This document shows, one piece after another, positions 1 to 10,290 of a DNA stretch of 64,000 nt (the first letter of the stretch is position 1; each line of letters starts with the position of its first letter). The translations under genes and the position numbers were made by a program. The DNA comes from Eriocheir sinensis (Eukaryota > Arthropoda > Malacostraca > Decapoda > Varunidae). The notes beneath the pieces are model-generated. The model saw only the letters and a list, made by a program, of their open reading frames with translations, was not told where the DNA came from and did no database searches. The stretch covers positions 1,533,831 to 1,597,830 of the forward strand of contig NC_066563.1 of NCBI RefSeq assembly GCF_024679095.1. Reading direction: 5' to 3'.

Positions 1-374
1 AATTTGACCCCTCTTATGTACCATGAACCTAAAAGAACACTCAATAAGGTGGTGGTTTGACCCCTCTTATGTACCATGAACCTAAAAGAACACTCAATAA
101 AAGGTAGTTTGACCTCTTTAATGTACCATGAACCTAAAAGAACACTCAATAAAAGGTAGTTTGACCCCTTTAATGTACCATGAACCTAAAAGAACACTCA
201 ATAAAAGGTAGTTTGACCCCTTTAATGTACCATGAACCTAAAAGAACACTCAATAAGGTGGTAGTTTGACCCCTTTTTTGTACCATGAACCTAAAAGAAC
301 ACTAAATAAAACCCGATTGATCTCTTTAGGCCTTCGGAAATAGTGTATATGAGACGGAAGGGTCTGAGAATACC
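1..374 (+). repeat. Family A SINE-like element with internal 52-53 bp tandem array (6 copies)
   Basis: TTGACC anchors fall at 4, 57, 109, 161, 213 and 266, giving units of 52-53 bp. Each unit holds TGTACCATGAACCTAAAAG and AACACTCAATAA. After the last unit the sequence continues as the dispersed family A body (ACCCGATTGATC, then the GAGACGGAAGGGTCTGAG-like 3' part). Single-copy versions of the same segment occur in the family A copies at 27.2 kb and 38.9 kb, so the array is an internal expansion of a mobile element. The window begins inside the array, so its true length is unknown. Confidence 0.85.
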
Positions 375-381
375 AGCTTAA

Positions 382-471
382 CCCTCAGTGCCACAACGTT
401 TCCCATCAGTGCCACAACGTTTTCCATCAGTGCCATAACGTTTCCCATCAGTGCCACAACGTTTCCCATCA
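382..471 (+). repeat. 21 bp minisatellite, about 4 copies
   Basis: CAGTGCCACAACGTTT recurs at 386, 407, 428 and 449 with a period of exactly 21 bp and single-base variants (CATAACG in the third copy). It lies between two family A segments. Confidence 0.9.
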
Positions 472-473
472 TT

Positions 474-660
474 AAGGGCCAGATTCTTCAGCATTTCGAC
501 GCTCAAGCACAGGCATTTGACAAGACTTTCGTAGAGGTTCTTGGTATTCTCATATATAGGTGGCCTTCAGACCACGGCGGTAACATGATAAAACCTCTGT
601 ACCATGAACGTTAAAAAGAAACTCATAAGAAAGCGATTATGTTCCTTTCCTGACCCTCAT
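474..660 (+). repeat. Family A SINE-like copy, diverged
   Basis: It contains CAGCATTTCGACGCTCAAG, CATTTGACAAGACTTTCGTAG and TGTACCATGAACGTTAAAAAG in the same order as the copies at 27.2 kb (minus) and 38.8 kb (plus). It carries a diverged middle and lacks the 3' GAGAACCGAAAG segment. Confidence 0.7.
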
Positions 661-908
661 AATGTGGAGTTTTGTGTTGTTGGTGGGCTTTTGGGGTGCT
701 AGCGGACTTTTCTGCTGTTTAGTTTTTGTTTTGTTTTTGTTTTTTGGTATATTTTTCTGTTGTTTAGCGGCTTTTTTATTGTTTAGTGTTTTTTTTTCTT
801 GTTTAGTAGATTTTTCTGTTGTTTAGCGGCTTTTTTTTATTGTTTAGCGGGATTTCTCGTTGTTGTATGATGTTCTGCCCTTGAGCTGTCTTCCTTTGCT
901 GTAAAAAT
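661..908 (-). repeat. Family B copy with internal tandem expansion
   Basis: Positions 874-908 read GCCCTTGAGCTGTC, then TTTGCTGTAAAAA, the reverse complement of the family B core. The T-rich stretch before it (about 690-850) repeats TTGTTTAGCGGC followed by a T run several times with a 25-35 bp spacing. On the minus strand this matches the A-run plus GCCCGCTA part of family B, so it looks like a local expansion of that segment. Confidence 0.6.
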
Positions 909-913
909 ATTGG

Positions 914-944
914 TGCGAGAGCCGAAAGCGTCTTGAGATACCGA
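914..944 (+). repeat. Family A 3' end fragment
   Basis: GAGAGCCGAAAGCGTCTTGAG followed by ATACC matches the 3' end of the family A copy near 38995 (GAGAACCGAAAGTGTCTTG). It directly abuts the minus-strand family B core, so this is a mosaic junction. Confidence 0.5.
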
Positions 945-1374
945 GCTTTGCGCCGAGAACAGGACACGTCTGGGCGGCGCGGCGGGTCAGGGGGGCCGAG
1001 TGTGTCCGATGATTATCTCGCGGCGGGAAAATATAGAGTACGCCGCCCCGGACGCTGACGGGGCTTAAATCAACCTTCAGGAGCAAAATTTTAGCCCGAA
1101 ACCCTCCTCAACAGGTTCTATATTTATTTTCCGCGCAAACCTTCCACTTTACGAAGCATCACCAGAACATTTTGCTCGCCTCAACTTAGAAAAGGAAACA
1201 CGACAGAGGCGAAAGTCATCCCAACGTAATGAATGACAGGGAAGGGGACGGAAAAAAATCACTTTGAAAACACCACAACAGAACCTAATTTTTCCGCATC
1301 ACGGCGCGCGCGACCCCCACCACTCACAGCGACAAGGTGCCACTCCGAGACACGCGAGAGACGATTAATAACAA
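945..1374. other. Unique sequence with a short CpG-rich patch
   Basis: There is no gene signal. Positions 945-1075 are rich in CG dinucleotides (GGCGGCGCGGCGGG and similar). The rest is mixed-composition single-copy DNA. A minus-strand frame of 80 codons overlaps it but has no recognisable domain. Confidence 0.5.
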
Positions 1375-1915
1375 CTCCCCTTCCTCCTCCTCCCCCTTCC
1401 ACTCCTCTTCTTCCCATTCTCTACCTTCTATCCTTCCCACTCTTCCTCCTAGTCCCCTATTTCTCTCCTTCCCTATCTCCCCCTCTCTTCTTCCTCCTCC
1501 TACCTACCTTGCATCCTTTCTCCTCCTCCTAGTCCTCTACTTCTCTCCCCTTCTCCTCCATTTCTCTACCTCTCTCCTTCCTCCTCCTCCTCCTCCTCTT
1601 CTTTTCTTCGTTAATTCTCTTTCCATCTTCCTAGCCTGCCTCCTTCTCTCTTTCTATCTTTCCCTACTACATTTCCCTTCTTTTTTCTCCTCCTTTTACC
1701 TCCTCTTCTCTACCCCTCGTTATCTTCTTCCTCCCTTACCTTCTTTACATCCTTACTCCTCTTCCTTAGCCCTCCAGTCCTTCCCATTCCCTTCCTTCCC
1801 TCAATCCGCTCTCAGGTTCCCATCCCTCTCCGCCTCACCATCAGCTCCCACCCTTCGCTCTCCTCCTCCCCCCCTCCATCCCACCCTTCCCTCCCTCCTG
1901 TGTCTCTCCAACACC
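1375..1915 (+). repeat. Pyrimidine (CT-rich) block
   Basis: About 540 bases consist almost only of C and T (CTCCTTCC, CTCCTCCT, TTCTCC). Several overlapping long open frames here (Leu/Ser/Pro rich) result from stop-poor composition. It is mirrored by the purine block that starts about 125 bp downstream. Confidence 0.9.
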
Positions 1916-2034
1916 ATCCATCAAGTCAGCCTCGCGCGGGACACTAACAGAGGGGCGGCGCGACGCTTCGAAGGACGAGACAAACTTGTGGTTCTCGAAA
2001 AAGTGCGGAGAGGCGGCTGACGGGGTATAGACAC

Positions 2035-3110
2035 GAAGATGGAGGTGCAGAAAGACGGGGAGGAAACGGAGAGGAGGAGGAGGAGGAGGAGGAGGAGGAA
2101 GCGGAAAAGAAAAGAAAGAATGAGATGACAGATGAAAAATATGAAGAAGAGGAGAAAGAGATGAGGAGAAAGGAGGAAGAGGAGGAGAAGGAGGAGAAAA
2201 TGGACATAAAAAACGAGGTGAGAGATGAGAAGTATGAAGAAGAGGAGGAGAAAGAGATGAAGGTATAAAGGAGAAAGAGGATGAGGTGGAGGAGGAAATG
2301 AAAATAAAGAACAAGGTGACAGACGAGAAGAAGGAAGAAGAGGAGGAAAAAAGAGATGAAGATGAGAGGAGAAAAGACGGAAGTGATGAACAACGAGAAT
2401 GATGAAGAGAGGAAGAAGAAGAGGGGAAAAGAGGACGAAGGAACAGGCGGGGAGGAAAATGAAGAAGTGGAAGTGAAAATGATAATGAGAAAATGAAAAA
2501 AAAAATAGGAAAGAGGAGAAAATGGAGACAGACAAAGGGGAGAGAGAATGATATGGGGAGAGAAAAATGGAGAAGTAACAGAGATAGAAACGTACCCAAA
2601 GGAGATAATGGATGATAAAATTGGATGAAGATAGAAGCGAAAACAAGGAGGAAGAAGAGAAGATGATTATACAGGCAAGGAGTTAGACATATAAGAGAAA
2701 CAGGGACGTCAATAACAAAGAGAATTAGCCAAAAGGGAAAAACGAGAATGGAACAGGGATATGGAAGTGGAGCAAAACGGGAAGGAGAACCAGGTGGATA
2801 AAAAAAAAAAGGAGATGGAAAAAGAGAAGACACATAAAAGGGAAATAAAACAGAAGAACACTAACGAGAAGAAGAAAGATTACTAAAACACGAAAGTGAA
2901 GAAAGAGGATGAAAGAAAAATGATGATAAAAGAAAAAGAAGAATGCATGAAGGATCTGAAAGGATGAAAAATGAGTTAAAGAATGTCATTAATGGAGAAG
3001 GAAAAATGGAATAGAGAGAGAGAGAGAAAAAAAATAACGCACGGAAATAGCACAGGTGAACAGACAAGAATAATTAAGAGAGAGAGAGAGAGAGAGCAGT
3101 GGATTGGATT
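2035..3110 (+). repeat. Purine (GA-rich) block
   Basis: About 1.1 kb of mostly A and G starts with a (GGA)n core at 2070-2100 and decays to A-rich GAA/AAG sequence. Minus-strand frames of 330 and 241 codons across it are low complexity. A short (GA)n lies at 3079-3098. Confidence 0.9.
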
Positions 3111-3540
3111 CATTAAGGCAAACAAACTGAACGAAAATGAATCTGTTACCTGTAGCAATTACACCCAAACTTTCCAAAAAAAGATCTAGTACATTTCCGA
3201 CAATTCCACCACAACAAGAGCGGACGTACTATAAACGACCACGCTGCCCCCACAAACTTTCCTAACTCCGCACAAACTCCACCACTCCGCACCAAAACAC
3301 CAATAAGCACCACAACTTCCCAGACGCTTATAGAAAACGAAAAGGGCAAAACAAGTGAAGAACGGCTACAGGGACTCCGCGCTGCTGCTCCTGGAGACGC
3401 CTCGGAGACAGCACCAACGTTAACCAAAGCATAAGGTGTTTCACAATTAATATTCGTTCACAGAGAAGACGAAAAGGGAGTTCGCAGAGGCGCTAACGAG
3501 CCATAAATGACCTCGCGAACGTAAAAACACGACAAGCGGA
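3111..3540. other. Unique sequence, no gene identified
   Basis: Mixed-composition sequence. A 93-codon minus-strand frame (3427-3146) is not low complexity but has no recognisable domain. I treat it as chance. Confidence 0.4.
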
Positions 3541-3700
3541 GGAGAGAAGGGTGTGAGGCCGGTGAAGGGAAGGAGAGAAGGGAGGAGAACAGGGGAGATG
3601 AAAAGGGAGGAAGGGTGGAGGAGGGGATGAGAAGAGTGGGAAGAAGGGGGGGAGGGGAGGAGAAAGGGGGGAGAAGGAGGCTTAAACGGGGAGATGTCAC
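3540..3700 (+). repeat. GGA-rich purine tract
   Basis: GGAGAGAAGGG-type purine sequence interrupted by few pyrimidines. G-runs are frequent (GGGGGGAGGGG near 3648). Confidence 0.8.
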
Positions 3701-3723
3701 TAAGAACCAAGATAGATGAATGG

Positions 3724-3752
3724 GGAGAGAGAGAGAGAGAGAGAGAGAGAGG
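3724..3752 (+). repeat. (GA)n microsatellite
   Basis: About 14 perfect GA units, followed 60 bp later by a (TCC)n tract at 3803-3840. Confidence 0.95.
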
Positions 3753-3802
3753 TACGTACCTGTCATTACCACCTACACACCTATTATCATCATTTCTTCC
3801 CC

Positions 3803-3846
3803 CTCTTCCTCTTCCTCCTCCTCCTCCTCCTCCTCCTCCCTCCTCC
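3803..3846 (+). repeat. (TCC)n microsatellite
   Basis: Nearly perfect CTC/TCC triplets. Confidence 0.9.
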
Positions 3847-3975
3847 CTATCATTCTTCACAGCATCATTTTTACGTCCAATGAACAGCGACAAAGAGAAA
3901 TTAAAGACTAAAAAGAAGTAAACGAGAAGAGAGGAGAGAGAAAGATGAAAGAGAAAATGTACAAAACGGAGACAT

Positions 3976-3976
3976 A

Positions 3977-4010
<34 letters not shown>

Positions 4011-4064
4011 GTTGATGTTTTTGTTATTGTTATTGATGTTTTTGTTTTTGTTGTTGTTGTTATT

Positions 4065-4065
<1 letters not shown>
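3976..4065 (+). repeat. (ATT)n microsatellite grading into GTT repeats
   Basis: About 11 ATT units to 4010, then imperfect GTT/GATGTTTTT repeats to 4065, immediately followed by (GA)n. Confidence 0.9.

Positions 4066-4115
<50 letters not shown>
4066..4115 (+). repeat. (GA)n microsatellite, ~24 units
   Basis: Perfect GA dinucleotides. Confidence 0.97.
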
Positions 4116-4116
<1 letters not shown>

Positions 4117-4189
4117 TACAACACTCAACACAAACACACCAAACCACGGAAGAGCCATTTAACCCTGACTCACAAGCTCAAAGTCACTA

Positions 4190-4208
4190 AACTCCTCCTC
4201 TTCCACCA

Positions 4209-4242
<34 letters not shown>

Positions 4243-4710
4243 CTCCTCCTCCTCGCATGTTACGTCTCCACCTGATTGCAGTTTAGAAGGAAATGCACGA
4301 CTTTAATGGCGTCTCGTCTGCATGTGCTTCGGGACAGTCATGCAGTGGGGAAGTTAGACACTTATCTCTTCTACACTTCCGTTTTTCTTTACCTTCGAAT
4401 CTTTCTTTCTTCTTTTCCTTCTCCTCTTCCTGTTCTCTCATTTACTCATTTTCTCCTTCATTCTTTTCGCCAGTTTTTCACCTTTCCTCCTTCCTTCATT
4501 TTACTCCTTTCTGCTCGCTTTTATTTCTACTATATTTCTCATCTTCCTTCTTCCTTTACCTTTTCCTACTTTTCTACTTTTCTCCTCTTCATTTTTAATC
4601 CTCTTCTCCATTATTCCTTGTCCATTTATTCTATTTGCAGCTCTCTAATCTTTCCTCATTCCGTCCTTGTACTCCTTTCTCCGTCCTTCATTCTTCCTCC
4701 TCCACTACTG
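4190..4710 (+). repeat. Pyrimidine-rich block with (TCC)n
   Basis: (TCC)n at 4198-4254, a 110 bp interruption of mixed sequence, then T/C-rich sequence to 4710. Open frames of 159 and 101 codons are Phe/Ser/Leu composition artefacts. Confidence 0.75.
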
Positions 4711-4739
4711 TTTTTTTATACAAGGAAAAGGAATGGGGT

Positions 4740-5265
4740 AAAGGAAGAGGCATAATAATGTCAGGCGGGTAAGGTTTAAATAATGCAAGGAAAGTGTGAG
4801 AGGGAAATGATAACAAGGGAGTCACGTGGGCCGGTCTCCTGTTAGTACCTCGCTCCTTACTCCGCTCTCGTATGCTTAAAGTTGAAGGCGCCGAGAGGAG
4901 GTTGACAAACACTGAAATATTAAGTCAGTTTGCATGATCCCCCGTTTGCGTTTGTTTCAGCCTGGCGTTCGATCCCGCTAACAGGTGGAAAAGCGATTCG
5001 ATTCCATTCATCACTCGCATTTTTCATTTTCTTTCAGCAGGGAATGGAAATGCAATGAAAAGGTTTTAGTGCTAATAGAAAATAGTAAAACATTTGACAT
5101 TGATCCAATTAGTGTGCGCCCGAACGGTGTGCTTCAAAATAAAGTTATGCCGTGTGTTGCCAATCGATTGTGAAGCTTCTAAATTCAGTTCCCGTGTTGT
5201 GTTCGCTTTTGCTCTGAAATCCGGTAATGCTGAAGATAAATCCGGATCTGAATGCTGAAACGCCA
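4740..5265. other. Unique sequence, no gene identified
   Basis: Mixed sequence. GGCGTTCGATCCCGC at about 4964-4978 resembles a tRNA T-arm box B, but I could not place a convincing box A upstream, so no tRNA or SINE is called. Confidence 0.4.
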
Positions 5266-5269
5266 TAAT

Positions 5270-6045
5270 CAGCGGGGAGGTGAAAATGAGGGAAAGGAGA
5301 GAGAAATAACGAGTGAAGAAGAATTTGAGGAGGAATGAAGGTGAGAGGAGGAAGTGAAAATGAGGGAAAGAAGGGAAAAACAACGAGTGAATCAGAATTT
5401 GTGGAAAAATGAAGATAAGAGGAGGAAGTGAAAATGAGGGAAAAGAGGGACAAACAACGAGTGAATCAGAATTTGTGGGAAAATGAAGATAAGAGGAGGA
5501 AGTGAAAATGAGGGAAAGAAGGGAAAAACAACGAGTGAATCAGAATATGTGGAAAAATGAAGATAAGAGGAGGAAGTGAAAATGAGGGAAAAGAGGGACA
5601 AACAACGAGTGAAGGAGAATTTGAGGAAGAATGAAGATGAGAGGAGGAAGTGAAAATGAGGGAAAAGAGGGACAAACAACGAGTGAATCAGAATTTGTGG
5701 AAGAATGAAGGTGAAAGGAGGGAGTGAAAATGAGGGAAAGAAGGGAAAAACAACGAGTGAATAAGAATTTGTGGAAAAATGAAGATAAGAGGAGGAAGTG
5801 AAAATGAGGGAAAAGAGGGACAAACAACGAGTGAAGGAGAATTTGAGGAAGAAAGAAGGTGAGAGGAGGAAGTGAAAATGAGGGAAAAGAGGGAAAACAA
5901 CGAGTGAATAAGAATTTGTGGAAGAATGAAGGTGAAAGGAGGGAGTGAAAATGAGGGAAAGAAGGGAAAAACAACGAGTGAATAAGAATTTGTGGAAAAA
6001 TGAAGGTGAGCGGAGGAAGTGAAAATGAGGGAAAGGAGAGAAAAA
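5270..6045 (+). repeat. 74 bp minisatellite, about 10 copies
   Basis: CAACGAGTGAATCAGAATTT recurs at 5381 and 5455 (period 74) and onward to about 6000. Each unit also has GGAGGAAGTGAAAATGAGGG. Unit variants alternate between AAGAGGGACAAA and AAGAAGGGAAAAA, and some carry GAAGGAGAATTTGAGG. The minus-strand frames over it (225 and 215 codons) are repeat translations (FPHFHFLLSPSF type), not a gene. Confidence 0.93.
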
Positions 6046-6179
6046 AAACAGAGAAAAAATGAGTAGCAATAAAAAGCTGAAATAAAAAATAAAAAAAAGG
6101 GAAAGTGCTTAATCTGGACGTGACAAAATTAAGGATACATGTAGTGAGGAAAACAATGTTCGGAGGAAAAAAAATATCC

Positions 6180-6600
6180 ATGCTCAAAAAAAAAAAAAAA
6201 AAAAAAACTGACTAGGAAAATGAGAAGCGTTGAAACGAAAGAAGTGTAACATGACACACGCGGAGAAACAAACAAGCTTTAGACCCAATAATATAAACAA
6301 GAAAATCAATGCCACAAAGAAACAAAAATACAAGAGTAGAAAATAAGGTAGGGTGAAAACTGGGTAGAAAAATGCGTAGGGTTGAAGTGAGAAATGGAAG
6401 GTACACGAGTAGGTAAGTAAAAAATTAAACATCTACTTATTAATAGAAAAGAGAAGAAAACCAAAACACCCATAAGCAAGACATAAATCATTGATGAAAA
6501 ATGAAGAGTATAAATGAAGTGGGAAAAAGGAAAATCGTATAGAAAGGGAATGAGATAAAAATACACATTAGAAAGAAAAAAAATAGATCAGTGATGGAAA
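6180..6600. repeat. A-rich diverged sequence, possibly degenerate satellite
   Basis: A poly-A run at 6186-6207 is followed by A-rich sequence with recurring GAAAAATG and GTATAAATGAAG words. It may be the old edge of the ~150 bp array that follows. Confidence 0.3.
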
Positions 6601-7780
6601 ATGTGGAGTACAAACGAGCTAAAAAAAAAGGACGTTAATACGAGAGAAAAAAAAAGTAATGATCATGTAAAACGAGAAGGCAGATACGTCAAAAAAAGTA
6701 ACAAACAAGAATTCACGATAATCAATGATGAAATTACGGATGACAACAGAGATGGATAATGACAAAAATGAATGAGGAAATAAAAATAGACAATACGAGA
6801 CAAAAAAAAAGCGATGACATCGAGTAAGGCGAGACAAAAAAGTGTGAGAACAAGAACTCTCATTATTAGATTTGAAAATGATGATGAAAACTAGGGTGGA
6901 AAAGAAGGATAAATGAGGGAACTAAAAAGGAAAGACAACACAAAAAAATAAATACATCACACCGGGTAAGGAGAGAAGGCATGGAAGACAAAGAGTGTGA
7001 GAACAAGAACTCGCATTATTAGATTTGAAAATGATGATGAAAATGGGGATGGAAAAGAAGGATAAATGAGGGAACTTAAAAGGAAAGACAACACAAAAAA
7101 ATAAATACATCACACCGGGTAAGGAGGGAAGGCATGGAAGACAAAGAGTGTGAGAACAAGAACTCTCATTATTAGATCTGAAAATGATGATGAAAACAGA
7201 GGTGGAAAAGAAGGATAAACGAGGAAGTAAAAAGTAAAGACAACACAAAAAATATACGTGACATCGTGTAAGGAGCGACGGAATAGATGTCAAAAAACAG
7301 CAAAAAAAAAGAAATCAGAATAATAAAAGACAGGATGAAAAGAGGAATGAAAAATGTGCAGTGTTGAAGAGCTAAAAAGGAGAGACACAACACGAAAAAG
7401 AGAGGTAACGACATCGAGTAAGGAGAGAAGGAATACTGTCAAAAAGAGCAAAAAGAGAAATCATGATAACAAAAGACATGATGATAACAGGAATGAAAAA
7501 TAATGAGGCACTGTTGAAGAGCTAAAAAGGAGACACACAACACGAAAAAGGCAGGTAACGACATCGAGTAAGGAGAGAAGGAATACATGTCAAAAAGAGC
7601 AAAAAGAGAAATCATGATAACAAAAGACATGATGATAACAGGAATGAAAAATAAAGAGGCACTGTTGAAGAGCTAAAAAAGAGAGACACAACACGAAAAG
7701 GCAGGTATCGACATCCTGTAAGGCGAGAAAGAAGAGATGTCAAAAGGAGTAGAAACAAGAATTCGCGATAATTAGAGACG
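6600..7780 (+). repeat. Degenerate tandem array, ~150 bp unit
   Basis: GAAAATGATGATGAAAA recurs at 6874, 7027 and 7180, a period of 153 bp. A second run with the same anchor ACATCGAGTAAGGAGAGAAGG has TGTCAAAA at about 7288, 7438, 7589 and 7739, a period of 150-151 bp. Both subtypes share the ACATC(G/A)..G(T)AAGG(A/C)G anchor, so they are variants of one family of roughly 7-8 units. Minus-strand frames over it are shadows. Confidence 0.85.
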
Positions 7781-7849
7781 AAAACACATTTGCATAACCG
7801 AATCCATCACCCTCTCAATCTCCCCTCCATTACCATCTGTCCGTCTGTC

Positions 7850-7852
<3 letters not shown>

Positions 7853-7880
<28 letters not shown>
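7853..7880 (+). repeat. (GT)n microsatellite
   Basis: About 13 GT units after a TCTGTCTGTCTG tract. Confidence 0.95.
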
Positions 7881-8104
7881 TGGTCATTGGTCTCTGTGTC
7901 TGGTTCTATTTCTGTCTGTCTGTCCATCTGTCTGGTCTATGCATGTCTGATCATCGGTTTATATATTTATATGACACTCTCTCTCTCTCCTCTCCTCTTA
8001 ATTTATCTCTGTATAACATCCTCGTCCTTGAGAGAGGGTTGCGAACCACACTTCATTTGGTTCTTTTCTTCTTGTAGCGAGGCAGAGAAGGTGAGTGTAA
8101 TGAA

Positions 8105-8560
8105 TGCTTGATGTTGGTGGTGGTAGTGGTGGTGCTTTCAAGTGGTGTTGGAGAGAGAAACGTGTTGGTGGTGGTGGTGAGAGTAGGATGGTGGTGGTAG
8201 CAGTCGTAGTGGTACATTTGGAGAGATTGTGGTGATTGCAGTAATGGTGGTGTTGACGGAGGTGATGATGGTGGGGATAAAAGGATGGTGGTTATAGTAT
8301 TCGTGGTGTAGTTGGTGGAGGTAGTGAGTAGTAGTTTTAGCGACAGGAGGTTAGTGACAGGAGTTTACATTTGTAGTGGTGGTGTTGGTGGTGGTGCTTG
8401 GTTAGTGGCCTGGTTGAATTGTAGTAGGTGGTTGGTAATGAAAGAGCAGTGCGGTGTGATGGTAGTCCTATTTGTTAGTTGGCTTCCGGTAAGTTAATGT
8501 CAGCGGTGGTGGTCACTGTTTAGGGAAAGTAATTGGTTAGTGGTCTCGTGGTAGTGGTGC
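8105..8560 (+). repeat. Degenerate (GGT)n/(GTA)n region
   Basis: GTGGTGGTGGTAGTGG-type triplets interrupted by mixed sequence. Valine/glycine-rich frames here are artefacts. Confidence 0.8.
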
Positions 8561-8639
8561 AGGAGTCCCATACGGCCTACACTACCCACATACAGACCAT
8601 ATATCAGCCTGGACTCTTCATTCTTTCTAGAGGATTAAA

Positions 8640-8762
8640 GATGAGCTCCGGGGGGCAGCACGAGCCAAGCAAGGTGGTGCCACTAAAAACATTTGCCTAC
8701 ACCACAGCGGACTGGGGCCGAGCACCAGGACCCACCAAGGAAGTCTACCGGTGTAATAAGCA
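8640..8762 (+). repeat. Family D dispersed repeat, copy 1
   Basis: GGTGCCACTAAAAACATTTGC, CACCA and AAGTCTACCGGTGTAATA match in order the segment at 17.2 kb (GGCGCCACTATAAACACTTG, AAGCCTACCGGCGCTATA). A (CA)n microsatellite follows directly, consistent with an element that ends in a simple-repeat tail. Class unknown; SINE-like by size. Confidence 0.65.
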
Positions 8763-8769
8763 TAAAAGT

Positions 8770-8770
<1 letters not shown>

Positions 8771-8815
<45 letters not shown>
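8771..8815 (+). repeat. (CA)n microsatellite
   Basis: About 22 CA units directly after family D. Confidence 0.97.
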
Positions 8816-8817
<2 letters not shown>

Positions 8818-9185
8818 AATGGTTGGTGGTGGTCCCTCTCTGTCTTTTAATATCTTGTTAGCAGTTGTGGTTAATGATACTAGTGGTAACTAAATAATGT
8901 TATGATAATAGTAGTAATAGAGGGTCTATCATCACATAATAGTTTGTTTGTGGTTTGTGGTTGTTTAGTGGCAGTTGTTTGGTTTGTTTGTTAATACGAG
9001 TCTAAGGGTTTGTTTTCATTTGTCATCCCCGCGGCGGCCCTTCACGCGGTAGCCGAGGTGCGGACTGAATATTCATCTCGTCCTCCATTATGATAATTCT
9101 GTTTGTCTTACGGAGCGTCTGGGCGATAAAAACACCGTAGAGAGAGAGAACACTGTGAAATGTTTGCCGTCTGTGTTTGTTTGTT
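8816..9185. other. Unique T/G-rich sequence, no gene identified
   Basis: Contains TTGTTTG-rich sequence and a small CG-rich patch at 9029-9060. No coding signal. Confidence 0.4.
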
Positions 9186-9186
9186 T

Positions 9187-9188
<2 letters not shown>

Positions 9189-9251
<63 letters not shown>

Positions 9252-9337
9252 GGGAGGGTAGACATGCTTGTATTAGAAGGTATGCGTGCTAATTTGTCAG
9301 TGTGTGTGTATGTGTGTGTGTGTGTGTGTGTGTGTTT
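9189..9337 (+). repeat. Two (GT)n microsatellites
   Basis: 9189-9249 is perfect (GT)n. 9299-9336 is a second (GT)n with one TATG interruption. Confidence 0.96.
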
Positions 9338-9422
9338 CATTAGGGCCGTGTAGGGGTAGATCTCGCTGATTGTTGTTATCCTTTCTTCTCCCTCATCAAC
9401 GCCCATTTCCATTCACGGGTCC

Positions 9423-9423
<1 letters not shown>

Positions 9424-9459
<36 letters not shown>
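9424..9459 (+). repeat. (CT)n microsatellite
   Basis: About 17 CT units, followed by a C/T-rich stretch to 9570. Confidence 0.97.
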
Positions 9460-9462
<3 letters not shown>

Positions 9463-9769
9463 GCAACCCCTCCCACAAAACCCTCAAATCCGGGCGTTCC
9501 CTTCCACCCTCTCTCCCTCTTTTCCTTCCTTCCGCTCTCCCTCATTCCCTTCCCTCCCTCCCGCCCTCGTCCCATCATATATGCATTAGCCAGCGTGAAG
9601 GACGGGAAGAATCAGCAGCATCCTCTCGACTCCGCTGCGGGCGCCGAAGGGGAGGAACCGAGGCGTTATTAGCAATATTATCGAAGTCGTGTGACGGGGC
9701 GAGGAACAGGCGGCCCCCAATAATAACAAGTTTCTTTTATTTTCGCGCTGTGTTACGAGGGTGTTGGAG

Positions 9770-10290
9770 TGCCGTGGACGGACGTGCTCGGGGCGGGGAT
9801 GAGGAAAATGGGGAAGGAAATAGGGAGGGAGGGAATGGGAGAAGGAAGGTGGAGAGAGAGAGAGAGAGGGAAGGGGGTGGAGGAGAGACAGAAACAGACA
9901 CAGAGACAATGATATACATACAGACAGACAGACAGACAGACAGACAGTGACATACATACATACCGGCAGACAGACAAACGGACAGACAGAGAGACAGACA
10001 AAAAGAGAGCCAAAGGGAATGACTGACTTACAGAAATATAAAAACACGCAGAGAAATAAAAACAATGGATGAAAATTGACGTAGAGAAAGACCGGCAGAC
10101 AGATGGAAAGACAAACAAGCGAAAAGTGAAGTGAGCAAATAGAAAAAAAAGAGGAAGGCAATAGCGAGAGACAGACACGTTTGTTGAAATAGACAAACAT
10201 AAATGGACAAACAGACAGACAAAGACACGCAGATAAAACAGACATAAAAAAGAAAAAAAAACAGACACGTAGACATATAGAAGTGAAACC
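9770..10290 (+). repeat. GGGA-rich tract grading into (CAGA)n-type repeats
   Basis: 9850-9868 is (GA)n. 9922-9947 is (CAGA)n. Scattered ACAGACA words continue to 10270 with A-rich interruptions. The 257-codon minus-strand frame (CLSVCLSVC repeats) is an artefact. Confidence 0.85.

Noticed and set aside
1..310. CRISPR-like array of regularly spaced repeats
   Set aside because: Units are directly tandem with no unique spacers, and the setting is eukaryotic.
1841..2833. 330-codon minus-strand open frame
   Set aside because: It lies in a purine block; the translation is Ser/Phe/Leu/Pro low-complexity with no domain, and neighbouring frames are equally open.
3146..3427. 93-codon minus-strand frame of normal complexity
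   Set aside because: No recognisable domain, no splice or promoter context; length is within chance for AT-moderate DNA.
4964..4978. Box B-like GGCGTTCGATCCCGC
   Set aside because: No box A at the right distance and no tRNA cloverleaf could be folded by eye.
5392..6187. 225- and 215-codon minus-strand frames
   Set aside because: They translate the 74 bp minisatellite in several frames at once.
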